A stretch of 47,941 bases of DNA from NCBI GenBank assembly GCA_024277595.1, contig JAJRUV010000094.1, positions 1 to 47,941 of the forward strand, given 5' to 3'. The notes beneath the pieces were generated by a model. That model was given only the letters and a program-made list of their open reading frames with translations, searched no databases and was not told the origin of the DNA. The translations under genes and the position numbers were made by a program. Every line of letters starts with the position of its first letter. The first letter of the stretch is position 1. This stretch comes from Gammaproteobacteria bacterium. GTDB taxonomy: Bacteria; Pseudomonadota; Gammaproteobacteria; Thiohalospirales; Thiohalospiraceae. This document shows, piece after piece, positions 1 through 8,711 of this stretch.

Positions 1-21
1 ATCTATAGTTCAAGCTACTGG

Positions 22-46
22 ATTCCGGCTAAAATCATGCCGGAAT
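22..46. repeat. Small perfect inverted repeat (8-bp arms)
   Basis: ATTCCGGC at 22-29 pairs with GCCGGAAT at 39-46 around a 9-nt loop. The stretch looks like the short dyad repeats scattered between genes in many gammaproteobacteria. Apart from this and the mobile repeat at 107-258, nothing gene-like was seen in bases 1-320. Confidence 0.5.
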
Positions 47-106
47 GGCGCGATTTTTAGTTGTGTGTCCGTTTTTAGATGAAATATTGCTTAACCCGAG
101 TTCAGG

Positions 107-258
107 TTAACTATTCAGTTCACCCCTGAAGTTCGTCAGTTTAAGGCGAAAAATGTGAGTGTACATGGGTAAATGATCATTTTTTAACGCAGAACTGACG
201 GATTCCAGGGGTAATCTGAACAGTTACATACTCATTTTCAACTATGCTGAATAGTTAC
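107..258. repeat. MITE-like repeat, copy 1
   Basis: This 152-bp element is an imperfect palindrome. The core (107-227) has arms of about 32 nt that begin (t/g)taactattcag and contain CCCCTG, around a centre with the palindrome AAATGATCATTT. A 31-bp extension (228-258) repeats the tip once more and ends in gaatagttac. Copies 2 and 3 lie at 10671-10825 and 12657-12808. Here the extension is on the right; in the other two it is on the left. Bases 216-258 match the reverse complement of 10671-10713 with one mismatch. No 8-bp target duplication is visible around this copy. Confidence 0.85.
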
Positions 259-320
259 AAAAATGGGAGCCCCTCTGTTTTTATCTTTCTCACCCTTCGA
301 TGGCTATGTGGCGAATAGCG

Positions 321-557
321 CTATTGTCGACTGAAATGATCCAGCAAGGCAGCTTCATCCAGAAAATAGTGGCAAATCTCCTTCTCACCCGCCATCAGTA
401 CAGGAACCAATTCGTCGAAACGATGCTCAAGCTGAGCATCGCTGTCAACATCAATCAGTTCCAGCTCAAACCCGTAACGTTCCTGATACGGCAACAGCGC
501 CTTGTGCATATCCTCGCACAGGTGGCAGTAGCTGCGGGTATAAAGCGTGAGGTTCAC
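321..557 (-). CDS. Glutaredoxin-like thiol-disulfide protein (DUF836 type)
   Basis: The product is a 78-residue single-domain protein. It opens with a beta strand followed by the redox motif C11-H-L-C14, the place of the active-site pair in glutaredoxins. A later V-P-V-L segment fits the cis-proline loop of the thioredoxin fold. It has no signal peptide, so it is probably cytosolic. It starts 3 nt after the mucD stop and is likely the last gene of the rpoE-mucD operon. Small CxxC proteins of this family are often encoded beside mucD in gammaproteobacteria. The substrate is unknown. Confidence 0.8.
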   Translation of the reverse strand: MNLTLYTRSYCHLCEDMHKALLPYQERYGFELELIDVDSDAQLEHRFDELVPVLMAGEKEICHYFLDEAALLDHFSRQ

Positions 558-560
558 CGG

Positions 561-2000
561 CTATTTTTTCTCCTCCTTATCGCCCAGCGTAATGGCCAGG
601 AATAGCGGACTGCCCCGACGCTGCACAAGCAGCGGAATTGCCTTGTTTTTCGGCAATTTTTTGAGGATTTCCTTGAGTTGCGCTGTGCCTTTTACCTTGA
701 CATTGTTGATCATCAGAATGACATCTCCGGCGCGCAGCCCAGCCTCTTTTGCCGGTCCATCCTGAACCTTCTTGATCAGTACACCGCCCTGCTTCTCCAG
801 CTTCATCTCCTTGCGTTGCTGGTTGCTCAGATTGGCGATGGCTGCTTTCAGCCGGTTGTTTATCCGGGATGCTGGTTCTCCTGTGGAGGACAGTTTTAAC
901 TCCTCCTCACCTGGAAGCTCTTCGATTTTCACTTTTCTGGTTAGTGTTTTGCCACTGCGAACAATTTTTACTTCCGCAGTTGTTCCAGGTTGTACCCGGC
1001 CCACCAGCGGTGGCAGATCGGATGAGGAATAGACTTTTTTACCGTTAAACCCGATGACCACATCACCGACTTCAAGACCGGCATTTGCTGCCGGGCTGTC
1101 AGGCAGCACCCGCGATATGAGAGCGCCCATCGGCTTATCCATACCAAAGGATTCCGCCAGATCACGTGTCACATTTTGGATCAGCACACCCAACCAGCCT
1201 CGAGAGACCGTTCCCTTCGTTTTGAGTTGTTCGACAATATCCATCGCCATATCGACAGGGATGGCAAACGAGAGTCCCATGAATCCGCCGGTCCGGCTGT
1301 AGATCTGGGAGTTTATTCCGACTACTTCACCATCGAGGTTGAACAGCGGCCCACCCGAGTTGCCGGGGTTGATTGCTACATCGGTCTGGATGAAGGGCAC
1401 ATAATTTCCACTGGGCAAACTGCGGCCAATAGCACTTACCACCCCCACTGATACTGACTGCTCGAAGCCAAATGGTGAACCAATCGCCAGCACCCATTCG
1501 CCCACCTCGAGTTCGCTGGAGCGACCTATTTTTGCTATTGGCAGATCATTGGCCTCAACCTTCAGCAGAGCAATGTCACTGCGCTTGTCGTGCCCGATCA
1601 GCTTCGCCTTCAGTTCACGCCGGTCATTGAGGCGGACAATAATTTCTTCGGCATGATCAACCACGTGATCGTTGGTCAGAATATAACCGTCCGCAGAAAT
1701 AATGAATCCGGAACCGAGGGACTGGCTTTTAAACTCCCGTCCCTCACCGTCCTCATCAAAAAAATGCCGGAACAGATCACCAAAAGGCCCTTCTTCCGGA
1801 ATCTCCATTCCTGGTGGCAGGGCAGGGTGCGCCCGTTTGATTTTCTGTGTGGTACTGATATTTACCACTGTCGGACCATTCTCCTCCACCAGCTGGGTGA
1901 AATCCGGCAGGCTGGCCGCCATGACAGGAAACTGAAACAGGAAAAGTGATAAGACAACAGCAGAAAGCAAATATTTAAAACCAACCCTAACGTTTTTCAT
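561..2000 (-). CDS. mucD: Periplasmic serine endoprotease DegP/MucD
   Basis: This 479-residue HtrA-family protease and chaperone degrades misfolded envelope proteins. Residues 1-29 form a signal peptide ending V-M-A-A. The trypsin-like domain holds the triad His112 (TNDHVVDH), Asp142 (KRSDIALL) and Ser215 (NPGNSGGPLF). Two PDZ domains follow, at about 265-360 and 385-475. The length matches MucD/DegQ proteins. It lies 35 nt after rseC in the rpoE operon, the Pseudomonas algU-mucABCD arrangement, so the protease is made with the sigma factor that senses envelope damage. Confidence 0.95.
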   Translation of the reverse strand: MKNVRVGFKYLLSAVVLSLFLFQFPVMAASLPDFTQLVEENGPTVVNISTTQKIKRAHPALPPGMEIPEEGPFGDLFRHFFDEDGEGREFKSQSLGSGFIISADGYILTNDHVVDHAEEIIVRLNDRRELKAKLIGHDKRSDIALLKVEANDLPIAKIGRSSELEVGEWVLAIGSPFGFEQSVSVGVVSAIGRSLPSGNYVPFIQTDVAINPGNSGGPLFNLDGEVVGINSQIYSRTGGFMGLSFAIPVDMAMDIVEQLKTKGTVSRGWLGVLIQNVTRDLAESFGMDKPMGALISRVLPDSPAANAGLEVGDVVIGFNGKKVYSSSDLPPLVGRVQPGTTAEVKIVRSGKTLTRKVKIEELPGEEELKLSSTGEPASRINNRLKAAIANLSNQQRKEMKLEKQGGVLIKKVQDGPAKEAGLRAGDVILMINNVKVKGTAQLKEILKKLPKNKAIPLLVQRRGSPLFLAITLGDKEEKK

Positions 2001-2035
2001 GGCGTTTATTTATTACCTGTATTTTCAGTTTAAAA

Positions 2036-2527
2036 TCAGATTCTGGTTATGGGGATAGCCCGGTCAGGAACAGAATCATATCCCGTTTTGCGCAATATAA
2101 TCGGCTGATAGCGCGTGTCCTGTTTAATCCTGCGGGAGAAAGCGGATACCCAGCCAAAACCCACCGCAAGTCCCAGCAATGCCATGAGGATACTGCTGCC
2201 CTCGGCAGGCAGTCCGTACCACGGAGCCACTACCGCAGAACCCAAAATGGCAAACAGTATCATTGCCACCAGGGGCACGATGTAAACGGCAACAGAGCCT
2301 TCCACCAGCGCACTCTCTCTAATTCCGATAGCGACTTCATCTCCCGACCGGCTCGCTATGGGATCGATAACTTTCAGGGTGGTATTTCTGTCACCCAGCA
2401 TTTTTTCCAATACTGAAACACCACACCCTTTATTCAGTGAGCAATCACCACAGGCTGCTTTCCGCCGGGTCTGCACCCAGGCGATCCCTTCAGCGGTTCG
2501 GGTAACGATAGCTGTTTCTTCAATCAC
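2036..2527 (-). CDS. rseC: RseC/MucC family membrane protein
   Basis: This 163-residue inner-membrane protein modulates SigmaE/AlgU activity; in enterics it is also tied to SoxR reduction. The N-terminal cytoplasmic part has a cysteine cluster, C-x2-C-x5-C (CGDCSLNKGC), typical of the family. Two membrane segments follow, and the C-terminus ends near the conserved QPIIL. I chose the GTG at 2525-2527 (V-I-E-E-T-A) because it aligns with the usual RseC start and overlaps the rseB stop by 8 nt. The frame stays open upstream to 2638, but that part lies within rseB. Confidence 0.88.
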   Translation of the reverse strand: MIEETAIVTRTAEGIAWVQTRRKAACGDCSLNKGCGVSVLEKMLGDRNTTLKVIDPIASRSGDEVAIGIRESALVEGSVAVYIVPLVAMILFAILGSAVVAPWYGLPAEGSSILMALLGLAVGFGWVSAFSRRIKQDTRYQPIILRKTGYDSVPDRAIPITRI

Positions 2528-3545
2528 TATCTGTTCCGGTGCGTTGCTGGATGGAGGTGGCAACTTGCTGAACGGTTGCTGGCGGCACTTCGCCCAAGGC
2601 GATAATCTGAAAACGACCGTGGGTGGTGCCAAAGGCATTGACTACACCGAGGCTGGAAGCCCCACGCAGCGGCTCCTGTTTTGGCTTGAGCGGTTCGATA
2701 AAAACTGAAATGGAAGAAAGACCGTCGGAATAGACAAACTGCTCCATATAACTCTGGCTGTCTGCTGTCGACGAATAACGGCGATGTGTACTCAGCTCAA
2801 ACCCATAAGGCAATTCAGTTGAATGCCACGAGTTGGTCGTCTGCATCCTGTCTTTTTCTTCCCGGCTATTTTTGAAAAAAACAAATTTATTTCCTTTGAT
2901 TTCCGGCTCAAGCGATGCAGATGGCACGGAGTCGAGAAAACGCAGCGAGGTAAACATGAACTGTTCAGACAAATTCTGCTGTTTGTTCAGCAGCACCGTT
3001 TTTAACAACAACCCGGTTTCGATGTCCAGCCACAACCGGTATCCATAACGGAGTTTGTCTTTCGGCTTGATGACAAGACGCTGTGCATTCCGGCCGGCAA
3101 CACGATCCTGGCCGTTGAGTAAAATATCATAGCAGGTGGCCAGTTTATCGATACGCTCGGGGGAGATTGGCGGGAAACCGGGCCGGGAATGAACCCGCTG
3201 TCGCTCCATCACCGGGGAGCTGTTTTTGGGGATGATATAGGTTATCTTGCCGTTGTTCCGTAGTACTTCCCGCTGTACTCCGTTGAGCAGAACCATTCGC
3301 TCACGTTCCCTGCCTTTTTCCGCGCTGTGAATAATCCGGACAGTTTGTATCTGATTCCCCTGCAGGTAGATATAGACACCATCGTAACTATAGTTGCGTG
3401 CCGCACTGGCCATCTTGTCCAGCCATGCTTTTGCCTCTGCCTCAATCGGCTTTTCGGCGGCTGTGGCAGCACATGCATATAACAGAGAGAGACAAATCAG
3501 TATGGCAACCCGTACTCTCCGGGAACTATATCCAGCCTGTTTCAT
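2520..3545 (-). CDS. rseB: Sigma-E regulatory protein RseB/MucB
   Basis: This periplasmic protein of 341 residues binds the periplasmic part of the anti-sigma factor RseA and shields it from proteolysis until envelope stress or mislocalised lipoproteins appear. An N-terminal signal peptide spans about 1-29 (hydrophobic LICLSLLYACAATA). The rest fits the two-domain MucB/RseB fold (LolA-like N-domain and a smaller C-domain). Its start overlaps the rseA stop by 4 nt (ATGA), so the two are translationally coupled. Confidence 0.92.
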   Translation of the reverse strand: MKQAGYSSRRVRVAILICLSLLYACAATAAEKPIEAEAKAWLDKMASAARNYSYDGVYIYLQGNQIQTVRIIHSAEKGRERERMVLLNGVQREVLRNNGKITYIIPKNSSPVMERQRVHSRPGFPPISPERIDKLATCYDILLNGQDRVAGRNAQRLVIKPKDKLRYGYRLWLDIETGLLLKTVLLNKQQNLSEQFMFTSLRFLDSVPSASLEPEIKGNKFVFFKNSREEKDRMQTTNSWHSTELPYGFELSTHRRYSSTADSQSYMEQFVYSDGLSSISVFIEPLKPKQEPLRGASSLGVVNAFGTTHGRFQIIALGEVPPATVQQVATSIQQRTGTDSD

Positions 3546-4210
3546 TCACCATTCGCACGCTGAACGGAGCTGGCACTACTCCCTACTACCTGGGTATAAG
3601 GCAGGATGCCAGTGGTAACAGCATATTCGCTATGATTGATTAAATAACTTTCAAATCGAGGATCAAATGCCCGCGGCGAGACAGCTGCTGGATGAGGGTG
3701 GTCAGTCTCGGCAACTAACACAGGCCGGGAAGATACGGCCATCGGTTGTTGTGGTTGAATCTGGACAGCAGGCTGCTTTATATCAGCAACCAGGGTGGTT
3801 GGTGCGGAAGGAAGTGCCGTAGTTTGTTGCTGAACCTGTTGGCCCGCATCAACGCCGCTTTGCTCCTCTTGCAGTGAAATTACCATAACCACCGCTACTG
3901 AAGCCGCCACCGCCATACCGCCGACCTGTTTGAGTGCAGGTGCTATTTTTTCCGGAATCCGCATTCGCTGCGGTGCCAACACGGTTGGTTCGCTTTCCAG
4001 AGCCAGTTGTATGCGGTGTGCCAGTTCGGGCTCAATAGCATCCGGCAGGTTGTTGCGCAGTGCGTCGCTAATCAGATTATAGCGCAGCCAACGTTCAGCA
4101 GATTCCGGGTTTTTGGTCAGCTCGGCTATGACGATTTTCAGCTCTGCGTTGCGAATTTCATCATCGACCAATGCAGAAATCTGCTCTTGTATTCTGTCTG
4201 TCATTTTCAT
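3542..4210 (-). CDS. rseA: Anti-sigma-E factor RseA/MucA
   Basis: This 222-residue single-pass membrane protein holds RpoE inactive. The N-terminal cytoplasmic domain (1-90) has the family pattern: ISALVDDEI near residue 11, then RWLRYNLISDALR. One membrane segment lies at about 97-115 (VGGMAVAASVAVVMVISL), followed by a Gln/Pro/Val-rich periplasmic tail where RseB would bind and regulated proteolysis would begin. It sits 25 nt after rpoE and overlaps rseB by 4 nt. Confidence 0.92.
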   Translation of the reverse strand: MKMTDRIQEQISALVDDEIRNAELKIVIAELTKNPESAERWLRYNLISDALRNNLPDAIEPELAHRIQLALESEPTVLAPQRMRIPEKIAPALKQVGGMAVAASVAVVMVISLQEEQSGVDAGQQVQQQTTALPSAPTTLVADIKQPAVQIQPQQPMAVSSRPVLVAETDHPHPAAVSPRAFDPRFESYLINHSEYAVTTGILPYTQVVGSSASSVQRANGE

Positions 4211-4235
4211 CCACCCGTTATTACGGAAACCATGA

Positions 4236-4817
4236 TTACCCCATACTAAGTAATGGCTTTAATTTGCTGTCAATTGCTTCCCGTGCACGAAAAATGCGTG
4301 AACGTACGGTTCCAATCGGGCAATCCATTGCCTCTGCGATCTCCTCATAGCTCAACCCATCCAGTTCCCGCAAGGTGATGGCGGTGCGCAAATCATCGGG
4401 TAGTTCTTCAATGGTCTGGAAGATCACCCGTCCAATCTCATCTCTCAGAACCAAGCGTTCTGGCGTGGCATTGTCATGCAGTTTCGGAATGGTTTCGATA
4501 CGTTGTCCCTCATCTGCATCAATATCTATGCTCTGTGGACGCCGTCCCTTCGCAACCAGATGGTTTTTTGCAGTATTGATGGCGATTCGGTAAAGCCATG
4601 TGTAAAACGCACTATCACCTCTAAATTTCGGCAGTGCCCGATAGGCCTTGATAAACGCTTCCTGCGAGACATCCATCACCTCTGAGGGATCCTGGATATA
4701 GCGTGAAATCAGCTTTGCCAGCTTGTGCTGATATTTGCGAACGAGGATATCAAAGGCACTTTTATCCCCTTTCTGAACACGCGCAACCAGAACCGAATCA
4801 CTGTTCTCATCACCCAT
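4236..4817 (-). CDS. rpoE: RNA polymerase sigma factor RpoE (AlgU)
   Basis: This is a 193-residue group 4 (ECF) sigma factor for the envelope-stress regulon. Region 2 spans about 10-90, with the -10-reading block DVSQEAFIKAYRAL...FRGDSAFYTWLYRIAINTAKN. Region 4 is at 130-185, with the helix-turn-helix LSYEEIAEAMDCPIGTVRSRIFRARE. It is the first gene of the minus-strand operon rpoE-rseA-rseB-rseC-mucD-grx. A SigmaE-like promoter lies upstream at 4861-4887, so it probably activates its own operon. A hairpin covers its ribosome-binding region (4820-4843). Confidence 0.96.
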   Translation of the reverse strand: MGDENSDSVLVARVQKGDKSAFDILVRKYQHKLAKLISRYIQDPSEVMDVSQEAFIKAYRALPKFRGDSAFYTWLYRIAINTAKNHLVAKGRRPQSIDIDADEGQRIETIPKLHDNATPERLVLRDEIGRVIFQTIEELPDDLRTAITLRELDGLSYEEIAEAMDCPIGTVRSRIFRAREAIDSKLKPLLSMG

Positions 4818-4819
4818 TC

Positions 4820-4843
4820 AGACCTGCCTTCTCACGCAGGTCT
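4820..4843 (-). promoter_or_regulatory. Hairpin over the rpoE ribosome-binding site
   Basis: In the rpoE leader AGACCTGC pairs perfectly with GCAGGTCT around an 8-nt loop. On the minus strand the 3' arm contains the AGG that lies 5 nt before the ATG, and the loop holds GAGAAG. The stem therefore occludes the likely Shine-Dalgarno sequence. A competing pairing with an upstream GCAGG (within atgcaggagag) is possible. The structure is seen in the sequence; its role in control of translation is inferred. Confidence 0.5.
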
Positions 4844-4860
4844 CTCCTGCATCTGTTCGA

Positions 4861-4887
4861 TATGACATTGCGGTTAAGTTATAGTTC
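4861..4887 (-). promoter_or_regulatory. SigmaE/AlgU-type promoter of rpoE
   Basis: On the minus strand GAACTA (4887-4882) is followed after exactly 16 nt by TCATA (4865-4861). This fits the ECF SigmaE/AlgU pattern GAACTT-N16/17-TCnnA. The inferred start, near 4854, gives a leader of about 35-40 nt that contains the hairpin at 4820-4843. Confidence 0.65.
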
Positions 4888-4892
4888 GCCAT

Positions 4893-4912
4893 AGTGTGAA
4901 GATTTTCACACT
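4893..4912. promoter_or_regulatory. Perfect dyad between rpoE and nadB
   Basis: AGTGTGAA (4893-4900) and TTCACACT (4905-4912) form a perfect 8-bp inverted repeat with a 4-nt spacer. It lies upstream of the rpoE -35 element and about 20 nt before the nadB start, so it could be an operator for either gene. The spacing suits a dimeric regulator, but no regulator is identified. Confidence 0.4.
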
Positions 4913-4933
4913 GGTTATTATTGATTATTTGTT

Positions 4934-6568
4934 ATGGCCACTGCAAACCAAAATCACTTTCAACATGACTGTGACATCCTTGTCATCGGCAGTGGTGCTG
5001 CCGGTCTGAGTCTCGCTCTGCGCCTGGCAGGGCAAGCCAGTATCGCGGTGCTTTCCAAGGGGGCACTGCAGGAGGGTTGTACTCTCTGGGCCCAGGGCGG
5101 TATTGCCGCCGTGCTTGATAAAAGCGGGGACTCCGTCGAATCCCATGTCCAGGATACCCTGAATGCCGGTGCCGGACTCTGCAACGGAAAGGCGGTTCAA
5201 TTCACCATCGAGCATGGGCGGGAAAGTATCCAGTGGCTTATTGACCAGGGAGTACCCTTTACCCGCGAAACCTCTCCCGACGGGGAGCCGCAATACCATC
5301 TGACCCGGGAGGGCGGCCACAGCCAGCGCCGCATTTTTCATTCCGCAGACACCACAGGTCATGCCATTGAGACCACGCTGGAACAAAAGGTTCAGCAACA
5401 CCCGGATATCGCCCTGTTCGAACATCACATAGCGGTGGATCTCATTACCGGCACCAAACTTGGCCAACGGGAGCAGCAGGTGCTTGGCGCCTATGTGCTG
5501 GATCGGAACAACGATCGGGTGATGCTGTTCCGTTCCCGCATCGTGGTGCTGGCTACCGGGGGAGCAAGCAAGGTTTATCTCTATACCACCAACCCTGATC
5601 TCTCGACCGGTGATGGTTTGGCGATAGCCTGGCGGGCCGGCTGCCGGATCGCCAACATGGAGTTCAACCAGTTTCACCCCACCTGCCTCTATCATCCGAA
5701 AGCCAAATCCTTTCTGATCAGCGAGGCGGTCCGTGGTGAGGGTGGTCGTCTTTTGCTGCCGGATGGCACACCGTTTATGGAGCGGTTCGATCCCCGCGCA
5801 GAACTGGCTCCCCGCGACATTGTTGCCCGCGCTATCGATCACGAGATGAAACGCCACGGGCTGGAGCATGTACTGCTGGATATCAGCCACAAACCCGCCA
5901 GTTTCATCAAGCAGCACTTTCCCTACATCTACCGGCGCTGCCTGGAGTTTGGCTTCGATATCACCCGTGAACCGATTCCCGTAGTACCGGCTGCCCACTA
6001 CACTTGCGGCGGCATCGTCACCGATCTGCGCGCACGAACTGATATCCCCGGACTGTATGCAGCCGGTGAGGTTGCCTTCACCGGGCTGCATGGCGCCAAC
6101 CGCATGGCCAGCAACTCGTTGCTGGAATGCCTGGTGTTTGCCGCCGCAGCCGCCAGGGATATCCTCCGTCAGCTGGATCATACTCCCCAGCCGGGTGATC
6201 TTCCGCTGTGGGATGAAAGCCGGGTCACCGACTCTGACGAAGAGATCGTTGTTACTCACAACTGGGATGAGTTGCGCCGCTTCATGTGGGACTATGTCGG
6301 TATCGTGCGCAGCAATAAACGACTGGAGCGCGCCATGCACCGGGTGGAGCTGTTGAGCAAGGAGATTCGTGAATACTATGGCAACTTCCGTATCAACAGC
6401 GATTTGCTGGAGTTGCGCAATCTGGTGGTGGTGGCCGAACTCATTGTGCGCTGCGCCAGAGAGCGCAAGGAGAGTCGGGGACTGCACTACAATCTGGACT
6501 ATCCCGAGACGGACGAGAGCCGCCCGCCGCACGATACTATTCTGGTTCCATCACCCCCTCCAGCCTGA
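4934..6568 (+). CDS. nadB: L-aspartate oxidase NadB
   Basis: This 544-residue FAD enzyme oxidises L-aspartate to iminoaspartate, the first step of de novo NAD synthesis. The N-terminal dinucleotide-binding motif GSGAAGL is at 19-25, preceded by DILVI. The family blocks [20 protein letters not shown] and HYTCGGI are present, as is the C-terminal helical domain. The length is normal. The ATG at 4934 has only a weak ribosome-binding site. It is divergent from rpoE, as in many gammaproteobacteria, and its 3' end overlaps the convergent ygfX by 32 nt. Confidence 0.96.
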   Translation: MATANQNHFQHDCDILVIGSGAAGLSLALRLAGQASIAVLSKGALQEGCTLWAQGGIAAVLDKSGDSVESHVQDTLNAGAGLCNGKAVQFTIEHGRESIQWLIDQGVPFTRETSPDGEPQYHLTREGGHSQRRIFHSADTTGHAIETTLEQKVQQHPDIALFEHHIAVDLITGTKLGQREQQVLGAYVLDRNNDRVMLFRSRIVVLATGGASKVYLYTTNPDLSTGDGLAIAWRAGCRIANMEFNQFHPTCLYHPKAKSFLISEAVRGEGGRLLLPDGTPFMERFDPRAELAPRDIVARAIDHEMKRHGLEHVLLDISHKPASFIKQHFPYIYRRCLEFGFDITREPIPVVPAAHYTCGGIVTDLRARTDIPGLYAAGEVAFTGLHGANRMASNSLLECLVFAAAAARDILRQLDHTPQPGDLPLWDESRVTDSDEEIVVTHNWDELRRFMWDYVGIVRSNKRLERAMHRVELLSKEIREYYGNFRINSDLLELRNLVVVAELIVRCARERKESRGLHYNLDYPETDESRPPHDTILVPSPPPA

Positions 6569-7004
6569 GTCGCACCCGCAGACGGCGGAAGCTGTTCCGA
6601 TCCAGTGAATCCGGCAGGATGACAACGGCGTAGCGCCCCGGTGGAACGAGAGAGGCAAGATTGAGCACCACTCCAAGGGGGGAGACGAAACTGTCGGGCA
6701 GCAGGTGTGCCGGCAGCTCGTCACCATTGCCAAATACTACCACCCACTCGCCCAGCTCATCCCATACCAACCGGGTGACAGCGCGATGGCTGGCCAACAG
6801 TGCCCGGCGGGAAGCCGTGCGATAGAGCGAGAATAGAACCGCACCAACGAGCACCATGTGCATCGGCCAGGGTAGCGGGACAATCAGTACACACCCGGCA
6901 GCGCCACCATGAACAGCCAGCAGCAGTGCGGCAAGGATCCGCGAAGGACGCAGCTCAAGATGCAGTGGAACGGATTTTTGCGACAAGCCGACTGATCTCC
7001 TCAT
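6537..7004 (-). CDS. ygfX: YgfX/CptA family membrane protein
   Basis: This 155-residue protein has the YgfX pattern: a short basic N-terminus with L-x-L-x-PSR, two close membrane segments at about 23-62, and a soluble domain with [11 protein letters not shown]. coli YgfX partners YgfY/SdhE and has been described as a membrane toxin affecting cell shape; that role is not settled for the wider family. The ATG start overlaps sdhE by 50 nt; an internal TTG would shorten the overlap. It ends inside the convergent nadB. Confidence 0.8.
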   Translation of the reverse strand: MRRSVGLSQKSVPLHLELRPSRILAALLLAVHGGAAGCVLIVPLPWPMHMVLVGAVLFSLYRTASRRALLASHRAVTRLVWDELGEWVVVFGNGDELPAHLLPDSFVSPLGVVLNLASLVPPGRYAVVILPDSLDRNSFRRLRVRLRLEGVMEPE

Positions 7005-7194
7005 CGGCAGGAACGGACTGCCCGAAAAAATAGGCCATCAACTGCTGGTCAGGATACTCCAGCAGGTGCTCCAGGGCGGTGCATTCCGTTGCTGTCAACA
7101 CTCCGATCTGTCGGTCGAGAAACTCACCCAGCAGCAAATCAAGCTCCAGTATTCCCCGTCGGCAGCGCCAGCGGAGACGTGATTTGGTACTCAA
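6955..7194 (-). CDS. sdhE: FAD assembly factor SdhE
   Basis: This small helical protein (79 residues) promotes covalent flavin attachment to succinate dehydrogenase. The N-terminal block RWRCRRGILELD contains the RGxxE motif needed for flavinylation, followed by a helical bundle with LLEYPDQQLMAYFFG. The start is a TTG (7194-7192) that overlaps the fetB stop; no in-frame ATG precedes the conserved block. The sdhE-ygfX pair beside nadB is a common gammaproteobacterial layout. Confidence 0.88.
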   Translation of the reverse strand: MSTKSRLRWRCRRGILELDLLLGEFLDRQIGVLTATECTALEHLLEYPDQQLMAYFFGQSVPADEEISRLVAKIRSTAS

Positions 7195-7982
7195 CTCAAC
7201 CGTTCCAGACAGAGCCGATGCCGTTTATCGAACAGCCGCCGTGCACCCAGGGATACCGAAACCAGAGTGCCGAATCCGGTACCGGCGGCAATCAGGAACA
7301 TGATCAGAATCTGATAATTGACGGCAACAACGGGGGGTGTTCCCGCCAGGATCTGGCCGGTCATCATCCCCGGCAAACTGACAATACCCGCTGCCGCCAT
7401 GGCATTGATGATGGGCACCAGACCCACTCGCATTGCCTCCCTGCGGATATCTGCGATAACCTCACTCCAGCTGCCACCCAACAGCAGACGCTGCTCAATC
7501 ACATCGCGCTGCTCCCAGGCATTGCGGGTAAGTTGATCCAGCCCCAGACTGATACCGTTCATGGTGTTGCCCAACAACATTCCCAGCAGCGGAATGGCGT
7601 ACTGGGGCAGATACCAGGGCTGATTGTTGATAACAACGGTAAGAGCCAGGATGGTCACGCTGAATGACGATACGAACATCGACAGCGTACCGAGACCGAA
7701 CCCCCACCAGCCGCGGAAACGGCGCTTCTGCCGCACCATTACCTCACGTCCTGCCATCAACAGCATGACCAGGGAAGCAAGTCCCAGCCAGGCCAGATGA
7801 GCATTCGCAAACAGGGACTTGAGTACCAGCCCCACCAGCAGCAGTTGTACTGTGGTGCGCAACGCAGCAATCATTAGCTGTCGCCCCACACCGAGGCGCA
7901 GTGCCCAGCTGAGTGCCGCCAGTGCGATGACCAGAATGGAGGCCAAGAACAGATCCAGCGGTGTCAGCGGGATGATGTTCAT
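7191..7982 (-). CDS. fetB: FetB-type ABC transporter permease
   Basis: This 263-residue inner-membrane permease of the UPF0014/FetB family has about seven hydrophobic segments. The family signatures LRTTVQLLLVG, LGMLLGNTMNGISLGLD and GIVSLPGMMTGQILAG are visible. In E. coli FetAB exports iron and aids oxidative-stress resistance; the substrate here is inferred by homology. The ATG at 7980-7982 overlaps the fetA stop by 4 nt (ATGA) and was preferred over the upstream in-frame ATG at 8003, which lies inside fetA. Confidence 0.9.
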   Translation of the reverse strand: MNIIPLTPLDLFLASILVIALAALSWALRLGVGRQLMIAALRTTVQLLLVGLVLKSLFANAHLAWLGLASLVMLLMAGREVMVRQKRRFRGWWGFGLGTLSMFVSSFSVTILALTVVINNQPWYLPQYAIPLLGMLLGNTMNGISLGLDQLTRNAWEQRDVIEQRLLLGGSWSEVIADIRREAMRVGLVPIINAMAAAGIVSLPGMMTGQILAGTPPVVAVNYQILIMFLIAAGTGFGTLVSVSLGARRLFDKRHRLCLERLS

Positions 7983-8683
7983 CGTCCCCGCTCCAGCAGA
8001 CAACCATCGTGCAACTCAAGATCCCGGGTGGCGACACGCCGAGTCTGCTCCGGATCATGACTTACCCAGAGTACTGCGGCATCATGTTGTACACGATATT
8101 TTTCCAACAGCGTTTCCATCCGCCGCACATTGTCAGGATCGAGACTGGCGGTAGGTTCATCGAGCAACAGCGCCCGGGGGCGGTTGGCCAGCAGGCGCAA
8201 CAGCGCCAGACGCTGGCGCTCTCCGGTTGAACAGTGCCTTACCTCCCACTCCAGCACCTGCTCAGTAAACCCCAGCTGCTCCAGCCAATCCGGTTCCAGT
8301 GCTCCCATATGCTCTCCCACCCGTTCATACCACCATCTGCTCTCCGCCGGCAGCAGCCCGACCCGCCGGCGCCATTCCGGTGCCGCATAAGAGTCACATG
8401 GTCGCTCATCCAGCCAGATGGTTCCCTGGTGGGGATCCAGGTCGGCTATTGCTCGCAACAAGAGTGTTTTACCCGAACCGGAGGGCCCCGACAGGGAGAC
8501 GCACCGGGCAGATTCCACCACCAGATCCACCGGCCCGACGTGACGGGTAACCAACCTCTCAACACATAACCGGTTCAGAGTGGTTCCCCTGGCTGAGTCT
8601 TCTTCATCCGGGTATTGTATCCGGCAGCCTCTCCGGCTGCAGCATACGCGCAAAAAAACGGGCACCGAAATGCCCGTTTTCAT
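7979..8683 (-). CDS. fetA: FetA-type ABC transporter ATPase (start uncertain)
   Basis: This is the ATP-binding partner of FetB. Walker A is GPSGSGKT, the signature CSTGERQRLALLR, Walker B ALLLDEPTASLD, and the H-loop histidine is in WVSHD. The 3' end is secure. The only in-frame ATG (8683) lies upstream of, and across, the amtB terminator, so the true start is probably nearer 8600. A better-looking ATG at 8607-8605 (M-K-K-T-Q-P-G) is out of frame by one base with the ABC domain (first codons L-N-R-L-C-V-E-R-L at 8578). Either a rare start codon is used or one base is missing near 8587-8590. Confidence 0.82.
   Translation of the reverse strand: MKTGISVPVFLRVCCSRRGCRIQYPDEEDSARGTTLNRLCVERLVTRHVGPVDLVVESARCVSLSGPSGSGKTLLLRAIADLDPHQGTIWLDERPCDSYAAPEWRRRVGLLPAESRWWYERVGEHMGALEPDWLEQLGFTEQVLEWEVRHCSTGERQRLALLRLLANRPRALLLDEPTASLDPDNVRRMETLLEKYRVQHDAAVLWVSHDPEQTRRVATRDLELHDGCLLERGR
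8652..8680 (-). terminator. Intrinsic terminator of glnK-amtB
   Basis: Read on the minus strand, AAAACGGGCA pairs perfectly with TGCCCGTTTT (10 bp) around TTTCGG, then a run of seven T. It lies 32 nt after the amtB stop. It also limits where the next minus-strand gene, fetA, can begin. Confidence 0.9.
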
Positions 8684-8711
8684 GTTTGTTGCCGGTCAGG
8701 CCACAAAAAAC

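Noticed and set aside
4925-6532. 535-codon open frame on the minus strand
   Set aside because: It is antisense to nadB, which has clear family motifs; the frame has no recognisable domain and reflects codon bias of nadB.
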